The translations under genes were made by a program, and so were the position numbers. Source: Flavobacterium frigoritolerans (GTDB taxonomy: Bacteria; Bacteroidota; Bacteroidia; Flavobacteriales; Flavobacteriaceae). From it: a stretch of DNA of 64,000 nucleotides. The DNA lies in contig NZ_JAOZEV010000005.1 in NCBI RefSeq assembly GCF_025847275.1, positions 1-64,000 on the forward strand, given 5' to 3'. The notes under the pieces are model-generated. The model was not told the origin of the DNA. It did not search any database and saw only the letters and a program-made list of their open reading frames with translations. Each line of letters opens with the position of its first letter. Position 1 is the stretch's first letter. This document shows positions 25,247-33,784 of this stretch, piece by piece.

Positions 25247-26476
25247 ATGAAAAAAACACTTATTTTTTTATTACTATGCAGTATTCAATTTGTTAATAGT
25301 CAAGAACTGGCATTAATTAGAAAAAACGGAAAATATGGATATCTTACCAAAGAAGGAACATTCCGTATTGAACCTCAATATAAAAGTGCTAAAAGTTTTT
25401 TTGATGGTTTGGCTGCTGTAGAAGAAAATGGAAAATGGGGATTTATCGATACTAAAGGTGCTTGGGCAATCCCTGCAACTTTTGATAATGTAAAAGATTT
25501 TAATAGTGGCATATGTATTGTATATAAAGACAAAAAATGGGCTTACATCAATATCAAAGGAGAAGTTCAAATCGCACCTCCTTCAGACAAGTTATTTGAT
25601 TTTGAAGATGGCGTAGCTTTTATAAAACAAGGAAACAAAATCGGATTAATCAATTCGAAAATGGCAACTCTTTTGGAACCAAAATATGATGTTATCAAAC
25701 CTTTTGAAAATGGTTTCGCAAGAGTACAAAACAATAAAAATTGGGGGATTATAAATACTACTGGAAAAGAAATTATAGAACCCGCTTATGCAGAAATTGG
25801 TAATTATTATAGAAATGTAGCTTGGGCCAAAAAAGACAAAGTTTTGGGGTTAGTAACTGCTGGAAAATTCATTCCTGTAGAAGGCGCTGATAAAATTTGG
25901 GATTTCGAAACTCAAGATTTAACATATGCAAGAAAAGATGGAAAAATTGGATTCATTGACTTAAAAGGAAATTGGGCAATCCTTCCTATATACGATAAAG
26001 CTAAAGCTTTTTCTAAAAATTTAGCTCCGGTTTGTATTGGATTTAAATGGGGCTATATTAACCCTAAAGCAGAATTTATTATTCCGCCAACTTACAGTGA
26101 TGCAGAAGTTTTTAGTACAAACGGCTTAGCTCCTGTAAAAGAAAAAAACTGGGGGTTTATTAATGAAACAGGAAAATTAGTAATCCCAACTCAATACGGT
26201 ATAACTGCAAACGCATTCGTCATTGCTTTATTTACTCAACAAGACAAAGGATTTATTGATGGCTTAGCAAGAGTAAAAAATGAAGGCAAATGGGGATTTC
26301 TTAAACCTGACGGAACTGTATTAGGTAACCAATGGTTCGAGAACGCTGAACTCTTTTCGAAAACAAAAGAAAAAAATACGATAAATGAAATCGCTACTGA
26401 TAAGCCAAAAGCTGAAACAAAGTCAGAAACAAAAACAAAACCGGTTACAAAACCAGTAAATAAAAAAAAGCGATAA
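25247..26476 (+). CDS. secreted WG-repeat protein
   Basis: 409 residues with a signal peptide (MKKTLIFLLLCSIQFVNSQ). The mature part is a string of about eleven WG/KWG repeats of roughly 30-40 residues (GKWGFIDTKGAWAIPATFD, NNKNWGIINTTGKEIIEPAY and similar), then a Lys/Thr-rich C-terminal tail (about 375-409). WG repeats are beta-propeller- or hairpin-like modules of unknown function. The start is ATG 25247, which gives a clean signal peptide. Its place between the lyase and the ketoreductase puts it in the pigment operon, perhaps as an envelope scaffold. Confidence 0.85.
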   Translation: MKKTLIFLLLCSIQFVNSQELALIRKNGKYGYLTKEGTFRIEPQYKSAKSFFDGLAAVEENGKWGFIDTKGAWAIPATFDNVKDFNSGICIVYKDKKWAYINIKGEVQIAPPSDKLFDFEDGVAFIKQGNKIGLINSKMATLLEPKYDVIKPFENGFARVQNNKNWGIINTTGKEIIEPAYAEIGNYYRNVAWAKKDKVLGLVTAGKFIPVEGADKIWDFETQDLTYARKDGKIGFIDLKGNWAILPIYDKAKAFSKNLAPVCIGFKWGYINPKAEFIIPPTYSDAEVFSTNGLAPVKEKNWGFINETGKLVIPTQYGITANAFVIALFTQQDKGFIDGLARVKNEGKWGFLKPDGTVLGNQWFENAELFSKTKEKNTINEIATDKPKAETKSETKTKPVTKPVNKKKR

Positions 26477-26513
26477 CATTTCTCAATCAATACAAAAAAT
26501 AAAATTTACCTAT

Positions 26514-27245
26514 ATGAAATGCGCATTAGTAACTGGTGGTTCGCGAGGAATTGGGAGTGCTATTTGTAAAAAATTAGCTGTAGATACAAAGTACCACATT
26601 CTGATTAATTATCATTCAAATAAAATTGCTGCTGAACAAACACTTAAAGAAGTATTAAAATTAGGCGCAACTGCCGAGATTATACAATTTGACGTTTCTA
26701 ATTTTGAAGAAGTACAAAGTGTTTTAACCCAATGGCAGGATGCAAATCCTGAAGCAATTGTTGAAGCAATTGTAAACAACGCAGGAATTACAAAAGATGG
26801 TTTATTTATGTGGATGTCGCATGAAGACTGGAATGGTGTTATGAACACAAGTGTAGGTGGTTTTTTTAATGTCACACAATTTTTCATTCAAAAAATGCTC
26901 CGTAATAAATACGGACGTATTGTAAATATGGTTTCAGTTTCAGGAGTAAAAGGGACTCCAGGTCAAACCAACTATTCTGCTGCAAAAGGTGCAATTGTAG
27001 CTGCTACTAAAGCATTAGCACAAGAAGTAGCCAAAAGAAACATTACCGTAAATGCTGTCGCTCCAGGATTTATAAGAACTGACATGACAAGCCAGCTAGA
27101 CGAAAAAGAATTATTAAAATTAATTCCTGTTAATCGTTTTGGCGAAGCTGAAGAAGTTGCAAATTTGGTAAGCTTTTTGATTTCTAATAAATCAAGTTAT
27201 ATAACGGGTGAAGTTATAAACATAAACGGTGGTATATATTCTTAA
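26514..27245 (+). CDS. 3-oxoacyl-ACP reductase (FabG-like, pigment cluster)
   Basis: NADPH-dependent ketoreductase that reduces the beta-keto group in each polyene extension round. SDR fold, 243 residues: GGSRGIGSAICKKL for NADPH, NNAGIT, the catalytic Ser in VSVSGVKG, YSAAKGAIVAATKA with Tyr and Lys, and the C-terminal GEVININGG. It corresponds to the ApeQ role of aryl-polyene systems. The next gene (ketosynthase) starts 21 bp on. Confidence 0.92.
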   Translation: MKCALVTGGSRGIGSAICKKLAVDTKYHILINYHSNKIAAEQTLKEVLKLGATAEIIQFDVSNFEEVQSVLTQWQDANPEAIVEAIVNNAGITKDGLFMWMSHEDWNGVMNTSVGGFFNVTQFFIQKMLRNKYGRIVNMVSVSGVKGTPGQTNYSAAKGAIVAATKALAQEVAKRNITVNAVAPGFIRTDMTSQLDEKELLKLIPVNRFGEAEEVANLVSFLISNKSSYITGEVININGGIYS

Positions 27246-27266
27246 AAAATTACTATAAAAAAGAAG

Positions 27267-28502
27267 ATGGATAGGAGAGTTGTAATTACAGGAATGGGGA
27301 TTTACTCATGTATCGGAACTTCATTAAATGAAGTAAAAGAATCCCTCTATAATGGAAAATCAGGAATACAATGTGATACAGAAAGAAAAGAATTTGGTTT
27401 TCAGTCGGCCTTAACTGGTATGGTTCCGAGACCAGATTTGAAAAACTTATTAACCCGAAGACAACGTATGAGCATTGGTGAAGAAACCGAATATGCTTAT
27501 ATGGCTACTATTGAAGCATTAAAAAATGCTGGAATTGATGATTCTTTTTTCGACGATAACGAAGTCGGTATTATGTATGGTAATGATAGCGTTTCAAAAG
27601 CTATTATTGATGCAACCGATATTGTTAGAGAAAAAAAGGATACTGCCCTTATTGGTTCTGGAGCGATTTTTAAGTCCATGAACTCAACTGTTACAATGAA
27701 CCTTTCGACAATATTTAAGTTAAGAGGGATTAATTTAACTATAAGTGCGGCTTGTGCTAGCGGTTCACACGCTATAGGCCTTGCTTATTTTTTGATAAAG
27801 AGTGGATTTCAAGATATCATAATTTGTGGTGGAGCACAAGAAATCAACAAATACGCCATGAGCAGTTTTGATGGTTTAGGTGTGTTTTCTACAGGAAATA
27901 TAGACCCTACCAAAGCATCAAGACCTTTTGACTCTGGTCGAGATGGTTTAGTTCCTAGCGGTGGAGGTGCAACTCTAATTCTAGAAAGTTATGAATCAGC
28001 CATAAAACGTGGAGCAACTATAATTGCCGAAGTTGGTGGTTATGGATTTTCATCAAATGGAGGACATATTTCGACTCCAAATGTCGAAGGCCCATCCATA
28101 GCAATGCAAAGAGCACTCGATGATGCCAAATTAAATGCGTCAGACATTGACTACATAAATGCACACGCAACCTCTACTCCTGTTGGAGATGAAAATGAGG
28201 CCAAAGCTATCTTCGAAATCTTTGAAAAAAGCAATCCTTATGTGAGTTCTACAAAATCGATGACAGGACATGAATGCTGGATGGCTGGCGCTAGCGAAGT
28301 TATTTACTCTATACTAATGATGCAAAATGACTTTATAGCTCCAAACATCAATTTAGAAACTCCAGACCAAGCAGCCGCTAAATTAAATTTAGTTAAAACT
28401 ACCTTAAATAAAAAAATTGATATATTTTTGTCCAATTCCTTCGGATTTGGAGGGACAAATTCTGCACTGGTAGTTAAAAAGTTTAAATTGAATAATGAAT
28501 AA
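27267..28502 (+). CDS. beta-ketoacyl-ACP synthase (pigment cluster, active)
   Basis: Condensing enzyme of 411 residues with a complete active site: Cys163 (SAACASGSHAIG), NAHATSTPVGD and KSMTGHECWMAGASE supplying the two His and the Lys. NSFGFGGTNSALV closes the fold. The GHECWMAGA form, instead of GHxLGAAGA, marks it as a specialised rather than fatty-acid enzyme, similar to the ApeR type. It overlaps the downstream ACP gene by eight bases. Confidence 0.92.
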   Translation: MDRRVVITGMGIYSCIGTSLNEVKESLYNGKSGIQCDTERKEFGFQSALTGMVPRPDLKNLLTRRQRMSIGEETEYAYMATIEALKNAGIDDSFFDDNEVGIMYGNDSVSKAIIDATDIVREKKDTALIGSGAIFKSMNSTVTMNLSTIFKLRGINLTISAACASGSHAIGLAYFLIKSGFQDIIICGGAQEINKYAMSSFDGLGVFSTGNIDPTKASRPFDSGRDGLVPSGGGATLILESYESAIKRGATIIAEVGGYGFSSNGGHISTPNVEGPSIAMQRALDDAKLNASDIDYINAHATSTPVGDENEAKAIFEIFEKSNPYVSSTKSMTGHECWMAGASEVIYSILMMQNDFIAPNINLETPDQAAAKLNLVKTTLNKKIDIFLSNSFGFGGTNSALVVKKFKLNNE

Positions 28503-28749
28503 GCAAGAGATAATAGAAAAAATTAATGGTTTTTTGGTTGATGAATTTGAAGTTGACAATGATGATATTGAACCAAATGCTAATTTAAAAGATACTTTAG
28601 GACTAGATAGTTTAGACTATGTAGATTTAGTAGTATCTGTAGAGTCAAATTTTGGCGTAAAATTAGTTGAAGTTGATTTTGTTGGCATTGCTACTTTTCA
28701 AAACTTTTATGACCTTATCGAAACCAAACTAAAAGCTAAAACTGCTTAA
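28495..28749 (+). CDS. acyl carrier protein 1 of the pigment cluster
   Basis: 84 residues, acidic, with the phosphopantetheine serine in LGLDSLDYVDLVVSVES. Helix II DYVDLVV and the C-terminal FVGIATFQNFYDLIE are characteristic of ACPs from aryl-polyene clusters rather than of AcpP. It overlaps the ketosynthase upstream by eight bases and the acyltransferase downstream through TAATG, suggesting tight co-translation. Confidence 0.9.
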   Translation: MNKQEIIEKINGFLVDEFEVDNDDIEPNANLKDTLGLDSLDYVDLVVSVESNFGVKLVEVDFVGIATFQNFYDLIETKLKAKTA

Positions 28750-29636
28750 TGAGTGAATGGGATGGCAAATCAAAAGGAACAGTTTTAGGCTATAGAATAT
28801 TCGTTTTTTTAATACAAAAAGCGGGGGTTAAATCTGCCTATTTTCTTTTATATTTTGTTGCTTCTTATTATTTTCTTTTCCTAAAAAAAAGTAATCGTGT
28901 CATCTTTTACTATTTTAACAAAAGACTAGGCTATTCTTATTTTAAATCTAAGAGAATGGTTTTCAAAAGCTACTATGTTTTTGGTCAAACCATAATTGAC
29001 AAAGTCTCCATTTCTGCCGGAATGAGAGAAAAATTTACTTATGAATTTGATGGTATTGAATCACTAAAAAAACTGATTGCCGAAAAAAAAGGTGGCATCT
29101 TAATTAGTGCTCATATTGGGAATTTTGAAATTGCTGAACATTTTTTCGAAGAAATAGACATTAATTTCCGAATCAATTTGATTACTACAGACTTGGAACA
29201 TTCTGACATAAAAAAATATTTAGAAAGCGTTACCCAAAAACCAACTGTCCAGCATATAATCATAAAAGACGACTTATCTCATGTTTTCGAGATCAATGCT
29301 GCTCTTGACCGAAATGAGCTCATTTGTTTTACAGGTGATCGTTACCTTGAAGGATCTAAATCATTATCTGAAAAATTACTAGGTCAAGAAACCAATTTTC
29401 CTGCTGGGCCCTTTTTAATTGCTTCTCGATTAAAAGTTCCTGTTGTTTTTGTTTATGCAATGAAAGAACCAAAACTACACTATCATTTATATGCCCGTGA
29501 AGCCATTGTAAAATATCGTGATGAAAAAGGATTGTTAAAAGCCTATATAGAAAACGTTGAATCTATGCTTGAAAAGTACCCACTTCAATGGTTTAATTAT
29601 TTTGATTTTTGGAATCAATTTAAAAATAAAAAATAA
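28749..29636 (+). CDS. LpxL/HtrB-like acyltransferase
   Basis: Inner-membrane acyltransferase of the lipid A lauroyl-transferase family, 295 residues. N-terminal hydrophobic segment (about 25-45), then the HX4E site ISAHIGNFEIAEHFFEE, and GDRYLEGS with the conserved Asp/Arg. In aryl-polyene clusters such enzymes are thought to move the finished polyene from ACP onto a lipid or sugar carrier; that is the role I infer. Translationally coupled to the preceding ACP, which is the natural donor. Confidence 0.88.
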   Translation: MSEWDGKSKGTVLGYRIFVFLIQKAGVKSAYFLLYFVASYYFLFLKKSNRVIFYYFNKRLGYSYFKSKRMVFKSYYVFGQTIIDKVSISAGMREKFTYEFDGIESLKKLIAEKKGGILISAHIGNFEIAEHFFEEIDINFRINLITTDLEHSDIKKYLESVTQKPTVQHIIIKDDLSHVFEINAALDRNELICFTGDRYLEGSKSLSEKLLGQETNFPAGPFLIASRLKVPVVFVYAMKEPKLHYHLYAREAIVKYRDEKGLLKAYIENVESMLEKYPLQWFNYFDFWNQFKNKK

Positions 29637-29784
29637 AAGAGTCTGTTTTCTGAAACATTACAGAAAAGTTATTGTAAAACAAATCATTAAGAAATACGAT
29701 TTTATAATCCAAAGATGAATCAACTTCTTTAAATTGGGCTTGCACAAACGAGCAAATAAAATCAAAAAATTAGTTTCATAAATC

Positions 29785-30213
29785 ATGACAAAACCTATTC
29801 TAGATAAAGAAGCAGTAGAAAATTTGTTGCCACAGAAGTTTCCTTTTGTAATGGTAGATAAGATGTTTTCATTTGATGAAACTTCTTTAGTAGCTGGTTT
29901 AAAAATTAAAAGTGAAAATATCTTTTTAGAAAATGGAGTTTTTTTAGAAGCTGGATTAATAGAACATATGGCGCAATCTGTAGCATTACATACTGGATAT
30001 GTTTTTTTTCTAAAACAAGAAAAAGCACCTATAGGTTATATTGGCTCCATCAAACAAATTAATATAAAAAAGTTGCCAAATATTAACGATGAAATTCAAT
30101 CGTCGATAACCATTATACAAGAATTTGCTGGCATAACCTTAGTAGATATTGTTACTACATTAAACAATGAAGAAATTGCCAATGGTCAGATGAAGACCGT
30201 TTTGGCCAAATAA
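29785..30213 (+). CDS. hotdog-fold 3-hydroxyacyl-ACP dehydratase-like protein (ApeP-like)
   Basis: 142 residues similar to FabZ: the N-terminal LLPQKFPFVMVDK corresponds to LLPHRYPFLLVD. The FabZ active-site stretch HFPGxPxMPG is replaced by ENGVFLEAGLIEHMAQS, so the usual catalytic His is missing while the later Glu-Ala segment is recognisable. It may be a structural or altered dehydratase subunit working with the normal one at 38,697. The 148 bp before it hold only a small TTTTCTG/CAGAAAA hairpin. Confidence 0.8.
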   Translation: MTKPILDKEAVENLLPQKFPFVMVDKMFSFDETSLVAGLKIKSENIFLENGVFLEAGLIEHMAQSVALHTGYVFFLKQEKAPIGYIGSIKQINIKKLPNINDEIQSSITIIQEFAGITLVDIVTTLNNEEIANGQMKTVLAK

Positions 30214-30454
30214 CACATTAATGCTTCTCTTATCAGCTTGAGACTATTCTCAGGAAAATGATGATTTCACTAAACAACTGAAAGCAAGCAATATACCTCC
30301 TACTCTTTTAAAATAAAAAGCTATAAGAAAAGAATCTAACTAAATAGACCCTCTTATTCTTTCTAGTTATACTAGATATGTAAAAAAGCCTTTTAAACCT
30401 GTTATATTTGCAAAAATAAATGACTGGATTTTACGAAATCTATTCCCTTAGCAT
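30214..30454. other. 241-bp spacer inside the pigment cluster
   Basis: No gene is seen. A good -7 box, TATATTTG, lies at 30403-30410, 45 bp before the thioesterase ATG, so a second promoter inside the cluster is possible; no strong TTTG partner was found. Confidence 0.4.
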
Positions 30455-30904
30455 ATGATAAGAAGAAAAGAACAATATAACGAAGCTATTGCATTAACCG
30501 TTACCGAAGAAGTCAGAATTCGCTTTAATGAAACTGATGCCTTAGGGATTGTTTGGCATGGTTATTACATAACCTATTTTGAAGATGGTCGTGAAGCTTT
30601 TGGGCGTAAACACGGAATTACATATCTTGATATTGCCAAGAGCGGATATACAACACCTATTGTAAAATCAATTTGCGAACATAAATTATCTTTACGCTAT
30701 GGCGATGTTATTCGCGTAGAAACAAGCATAGTAGATACACCCGCAGCTAAAATAATTTTTAGATTTAAAATTTTTAATTCTAATAATGAAATTGTTTGCA
30801 CAGGCGAAACCGTTCAGGTATTTTTAAATAAAGAAGGAAATTTAATGCTCACTAATCCTCCATTTTATGAAGAATGGAAACGAAAAGTCGGGTTGTTGAA
30901 ATAA
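30455..30904 (+). CDS. acyl-CoA/ACP thioesterase, 4HBT type
   Basis: Single hotdog-fold domain of 149 residues. The 4-hydroxybenzoyl-CoA thioesterase signature is seen: RFNETDALGIVWHGYYITYFEDGREAF, with the catalytic Asp in TDALG. It would release or proofread aryl or polyene acyl groups from CoA/ACP. The ATG gives a basic N terminus MIRRKEQYNEA. A run of palindromic repeats (30,997-31,068) separates it from the next ketosynthase. Confidence 0.88.
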   Translation: MIRRKEQYNEAIALTVTEEVRIRFNETDALGIVWHGYYITYFEDGREAFGRKHGITYLDIAKSGYTTPIVKSICEHKLSLRYGDVIRVETSIVDTPAAKIIFRFKIFNSNNEIVCTGETVQVFLNKEGNLMLTNPPFYEEWKRKVGLLK

Positions 30905-30996
30905 AGACAAACATAAATTGTCACGAAATAAAATAATACGTGTAAATCTGCGTGCCTCTTTCGGCAACAAGATACAAACGCCGAAAAGCTTTCTTG

Positions 30997-31068
30997 CAAG
31001 GTTTTTTCCAACCTTGTAGGTATGATAATAAATACGAGATACCTAACAGGTTTTAAAAACCTGTTAGG
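30997..31068. repeat. two palindromic hairpins, dispersed-repeat type
   Basis: Hairpin one: CAAGGTT (30997-31003) with AACCTTG (31010-31016). Hairpin two: CCTAACAGG and CCTGTTAGG with a TTTTAAAAA centre (31042-31068), a near-perfect 27-base palindrome. Both lie in the spacer before a ketosynthase gene. I recognise the latter as similar to intergenic palindromes common in Flavobacterium genomes. Confidence 0.65.
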
Positions 31069-31082
31069 ATAAAATAATAAAA

Positions 31083-32237
31083 ATGACAAGAGCAGTATAC
31101 ATCACGCAAACCAATTGTATCACACCATTAGGATTTGATGTTCCCTCGAACATTGATGCTATAGTTCGTGGTGAATCAGGTATTCAGTTGCATGAAGATG
31201 TGTCTTTGATGCCAAATCCTTTTTATGCTTCAATTATAAAGGAAGAGAAACTAAATACCGCTTTCGCGAAAGTTAGTTCCAAAACCAACTATTCAAGATT
31301 AGAGAAAATGATGATTTTGGCTTTAGAGCCAATTATCAAAAATTCTAAAGTAGAATTAAATTCAAAGACAGCCTTTATACTTTCGACCACAAAAGGAAAT
31401 ATTACTGCATTAAAAAATGATTCGCCAGAGAGTTTTCAGAATGCCTATTTACATACTTTGGCTCAAACAATCGCCGATTTTTTTGGATTTAAAACCCAAC
31501 CAATCGTAGTTTCGAATGCTTGTGTCTCTGGTATTTTAGCCATTTCGGTTGCCAAAAAACTACTACAAAGCGAACTTTACGACAATGTTTTTATCGTTGC
31601 TGGCGATGAAGTTTCTGAGTTTGTTTTATCAGGTTTTAATGCTTTTCAGGCAATGAGTAACTTACCATGCAAACCATATTCTTTAAACAGAACTGGCGTA
31701 AGTCTTGGCGAAGCGGCAGCAGCAGTTTTAGTTTCAGCAGAAGCCAAAGACGCAAAAATAAAAGTTATTGGAGATAGTTCTATAAACGATGCCAATCATA
31801 TTTCAGGTCCTTCAAGAACAGGCGAAGGTTTGTTCAGAAGTATACAAAATGCCTTGAACGAAGCACAAATAAAGTCAGAGAATATCGATTATATTTCTGC
31901 CCATGGAACTGCAACTTCTTTTAATGACGAAATGGAAGCCATTGCTTTCAACCGATTAGAAATGGAAGCAGTTCCTGTAAATAGTCTGAAAGGTTTTTAT
32001 GGTCATACCTTAGGCGCATCAGGCTTATTAGAAACCGTCATTGCGATTGAATCTGTACTTCAAAACAAGCTTTTTGTTTCATTAGGCTTTGATGAATTGG
32101 GCGTAAGTCAATCGATAAATGTTATTCAGAAAAATGAAAATAAAAATATCGAAACGTTCCTAAAAACAGCTTCAGGATTTGGAGGTTGTAATACGGCTGT
32201 AGTTTTTGAAAAAGTTAAACATGAATTTAACTTGTAA
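31083..32237 (+). CDS. beta-ketoacyl-ACP synthase (pigment cluster, active)
   Basis: 384-residue condensing enzyme with Cys147 (VSNACVSGILAI), SAHGTATSFNDEM and GFYGHTLGASG providing the catalytic triad. The N terminus YITQTNCITPLGFDV is shorter and more divergent than FabF. One of three ketosynthases with Cys in the cluster; probably has a distinct chain-length or starter role. Transcribed with the SUKH-like gene 30 bp downstream. Confidence 0.9.
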   Translation: MTRAVYITQTNCITPLGFDVPSNIDAIVRGESGIQLHEDVSLMPNPFYASIIKEEKLNTAFAKVSSKTNYSRLEKMMILALEPIIKNSKVELNSKTAFILSTTKGNITALKNDSPESFQNAYLHTLAQTIADFFGFKTQPIVVSNACVSGILAISVAKKLLQSELYDNVFIVAGDEVSEFVLSGFNAFQAMSNLPCKPYSLNRTGVSLGEAAAAVLVSAEAKDAKIKVIGDSSINDANHISGPSRTGEGLFRSIQNALNEAQIKSENIDYISAHGTATSFNDEMEAIAFNRLEMEAVPVNSLKGFYGHTLGASGLLETVIAIESVLQNKLFVSLGFDELGVSQSINVIQKNENKNIETFLKTASGFGGCNTAVVFEKVKHEFNL

Positions 32238-32267
32238 ACAATCCTTACAAGCTCAAAACTTAAAGAA

Positions 32268-32750
32268 ATGAATTTAGAAGAATCACTTTTTAAAGAAGCT
32301 TTAAAAATTCAAAATTTTGATTTTAAAGATAATGTAATAAAAGTAACAGATAAAACTATTGATTTTTTTGAAAGCTTAAACCTATCTCAAGATTTGATAA
32401 TTTTTTTTAAAACATTTTCATTTAAAAAAGAAATTGAATTTGGAAGTATATATTTCAATTGCGTAAACAGAATTAGAACAGAAAATATTGAAGAAGAGAA
32501 TAAAGAAATTTATAAAAAAGATTTATTAATTATTGGTTCAGGCGCAAACGGAGATCCAATTGTTCTAAATACAAAAACAATGAGTGTTGGATATACTTTT
32601 CATGACATTCTTTGGGAAGAAGAAAATATTGAAGATTTAAATAAAATTTATATTGATTTAAAAATGAGTATTGGAACTTTCTTCTATAAATCGATAACTG
32701 AAGAAGATTTTCCTATTGATGCTTATGATGCAGAAGATTATATAAAATAA
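32268..32750 (+). CDS. SMI1/KNR4 (SUKH)-like protein inserted in the pigment cluster
   Basis: A 160-residue, acidic, AT-rich gene. The layout (DLLIIGSGANGDPIVLN followed by SVGYTFHDILWEEENIEDL) resembles SUKH-superfamily proteins, many of which are immunity proteins against secreted toxins. No toxin gene is seen nearby. It has no obvious role in polyene synthesis and is more AT-rich than its neighbours, so it may be a later insertion. The family call is by eye and tentative. Confidence 0.65.
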   Translation: MNLEESLFKEALKIQNFDFKDNVIKVTDKTIDFFESLNLSQDLIIFFKTFSFKKEIEFGSIYFNCVNRIRTENIEEENKEIYKKDLLIIGSGANGDPIVLNTKTMSVGYTFHDILWEEENIEDLNKIYIDLKMSIGTFFYKSITEEDFPIDAYDAEDYIK

Positions 32751-32751
32751 A

Positions 32752-33396
32752 ATGACTCAAAACAAAACATACATACAATCCTATTGCACAATCCAAAACA
32801 ACGAAATTGTTTTGAATGGAACTTCTATATTCAAAATAGAACCTACGGCTTTTGCTGACTTTTCAAAACAAGCGTATCGCAATTTTGACATTAATTATCC
32901 TAAGTTTTTCAAGATGGATTCTTTAAGTAAACTTGCCTTTTTAGGCGCTGAATTACTTTTGAAATCAAAAACAGAATTGAACCTGAGCGATACTGAACTC
33001 ACAAAGCAAACAGAAAACAATACTGCTATACTTTTAGCTAATAAATCATCCAGTTTAGATACCGATGTAAAATATCAGGAATCCATATCCGATAAGGAAA
33101 ACTATTATCCAAGTCCTGCAGTTTTTGTTTATACGTTACCAAACATTTGCCTGGGCGAAATTAGCATTCGTCATCAACTAAAAAGTGAGAATTCTTTCTT
33201 TATATTTGATGCCTTCAATCCAGAATTTATGACCAGTTATGCCAATACGCTTTTGCATACCAATAAAGCAGAAAGGGTACTTTGTGGATGGGTCGAATTT
33301 TTTAATGAAGAATATAAATCTTTTCTTTGCCTGATTGGTAAAGAAGAAAACCAAAAATATCAAAACGAAACGATAGAAACATTATATAATAAATAA
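32752..33396 (+). CDS. short ketosynthase-like protein (beta-ketoacyl synthase N-terminal-like)
   Basis: 214 residues, resembling only the N-terminal half of a ketosynthase (KMDSLSKLAFLGAELLL corresponds to the usual D-x-x-SKLA-helix; YPSPAVFVYTLPNICLGEISIRH to the segment after it). There is no catalytic His or NxFGFGG C terminus. The family (ketoacyl-synt_2 type) is found in aryl-polyene clusters, where its function is unclear; an accessory or chain-length role is likely. It starts one base after the SUKH-like stop and precedes ACP 2. Confidence 0.78.
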   Translation: MTQNKTYIQSYCTIQNNEIVLNGTSIFKIEPTAFADFSKQAYRNFDINYPKFFKMDSLSKLAFLGAELLLKSKTELNLSDTELTKQTENNTAILLANKSSSLDTDVKYQESISDKENYYPSPAVFVYTLPNICLGEISIRHQLKSENSFFIFDAFNPEFMTSYANTLLHTNKAERVLCGWVEFFNEEYKSFLCLIGKEENQKYQNETIETLYNK

Positions 33397-33398
33397 CA

Positions 33399-33656
33399 AT
33401 GGACGCATTAAAATTAGAATTAAAAAATAAAATCATTACTGTATTAAACCTTGAAGATATTACACTTGGAGACATTAATGACAATGATCCTTTATTCGGA
33501 GATGGTTTGGGTTTAGATTCTATTGATGCTTTAGAATTAATCGTTATTCTAGATAAAGATTACGGAATTAAACTAATTGACCCGAAAGAAGGAAAAGTAA
33601 TTTTTCAATCAATCGAATCAATGGCAGCATATATTACAGCAAACAGAACTAAATAG
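33399..33656 (+). CDS. acyl carrier protein 2 of the pigment cluster
   Basis: 85 residues. Phosphopantetheine serine in GLGLDSIDALELIVILD, with PLFGDGLG before it. The C terminus EGKVIFQSIESMAAYI is ACP-like. It follows the short ketosynthase-like gene by two bases. Its TAG stop codon is the first three bases of an inverted-repeat arm (33,654). Confidence 0.9.
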   Translation: MDALKLELKNKIITVLNLEDITLGDINDNDPLFGDGLGLDSIDALELIVILDKDYGIKLIDPKEGKVIFQSIESMAAYITANRTK

Positions 33657-33784
33657 ACTTTCTTAGACTGGCTTAGACTGGCTTAGATTTTTAGACTACT
33701 TAGATATGAAGTATTGCCTAAAATATAAGAAATCTAAGAAAGTCTAAAAAACCAAGAAGTCTAAAAAACCAAGAAGTCTAAAAA
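33654..33784. repeat. TTAGACT-type repeat with 14-bp inverted repeat
   Basis: Multiple TTAGACT words in one direction (CTTAGACTGG twice at 33663-33682) and AGTCTAA words in the other (AAGAAGTCTAAAAAACC twice at 33755-33784). Arms 33654-33667 and 33733-33746 are perfect reverse complements. It is the same family as the purN-rnhA spacer and again touches the upstream stop codon. Confidence 0.7.

Noticed and set aside
28495..29636. Reading the ACP and the acyltransferase as one fused gene
   Set aside because: The ACP ends in a clear TAA, and the TAATG overlap is typical translational coupling of separate proteins.
30930..31080. Insertion-sequence ends from the palindromes
   Set aside because: No transposase frame, no terminal inverted-repeat pair around a coding region and no target duplication visible.
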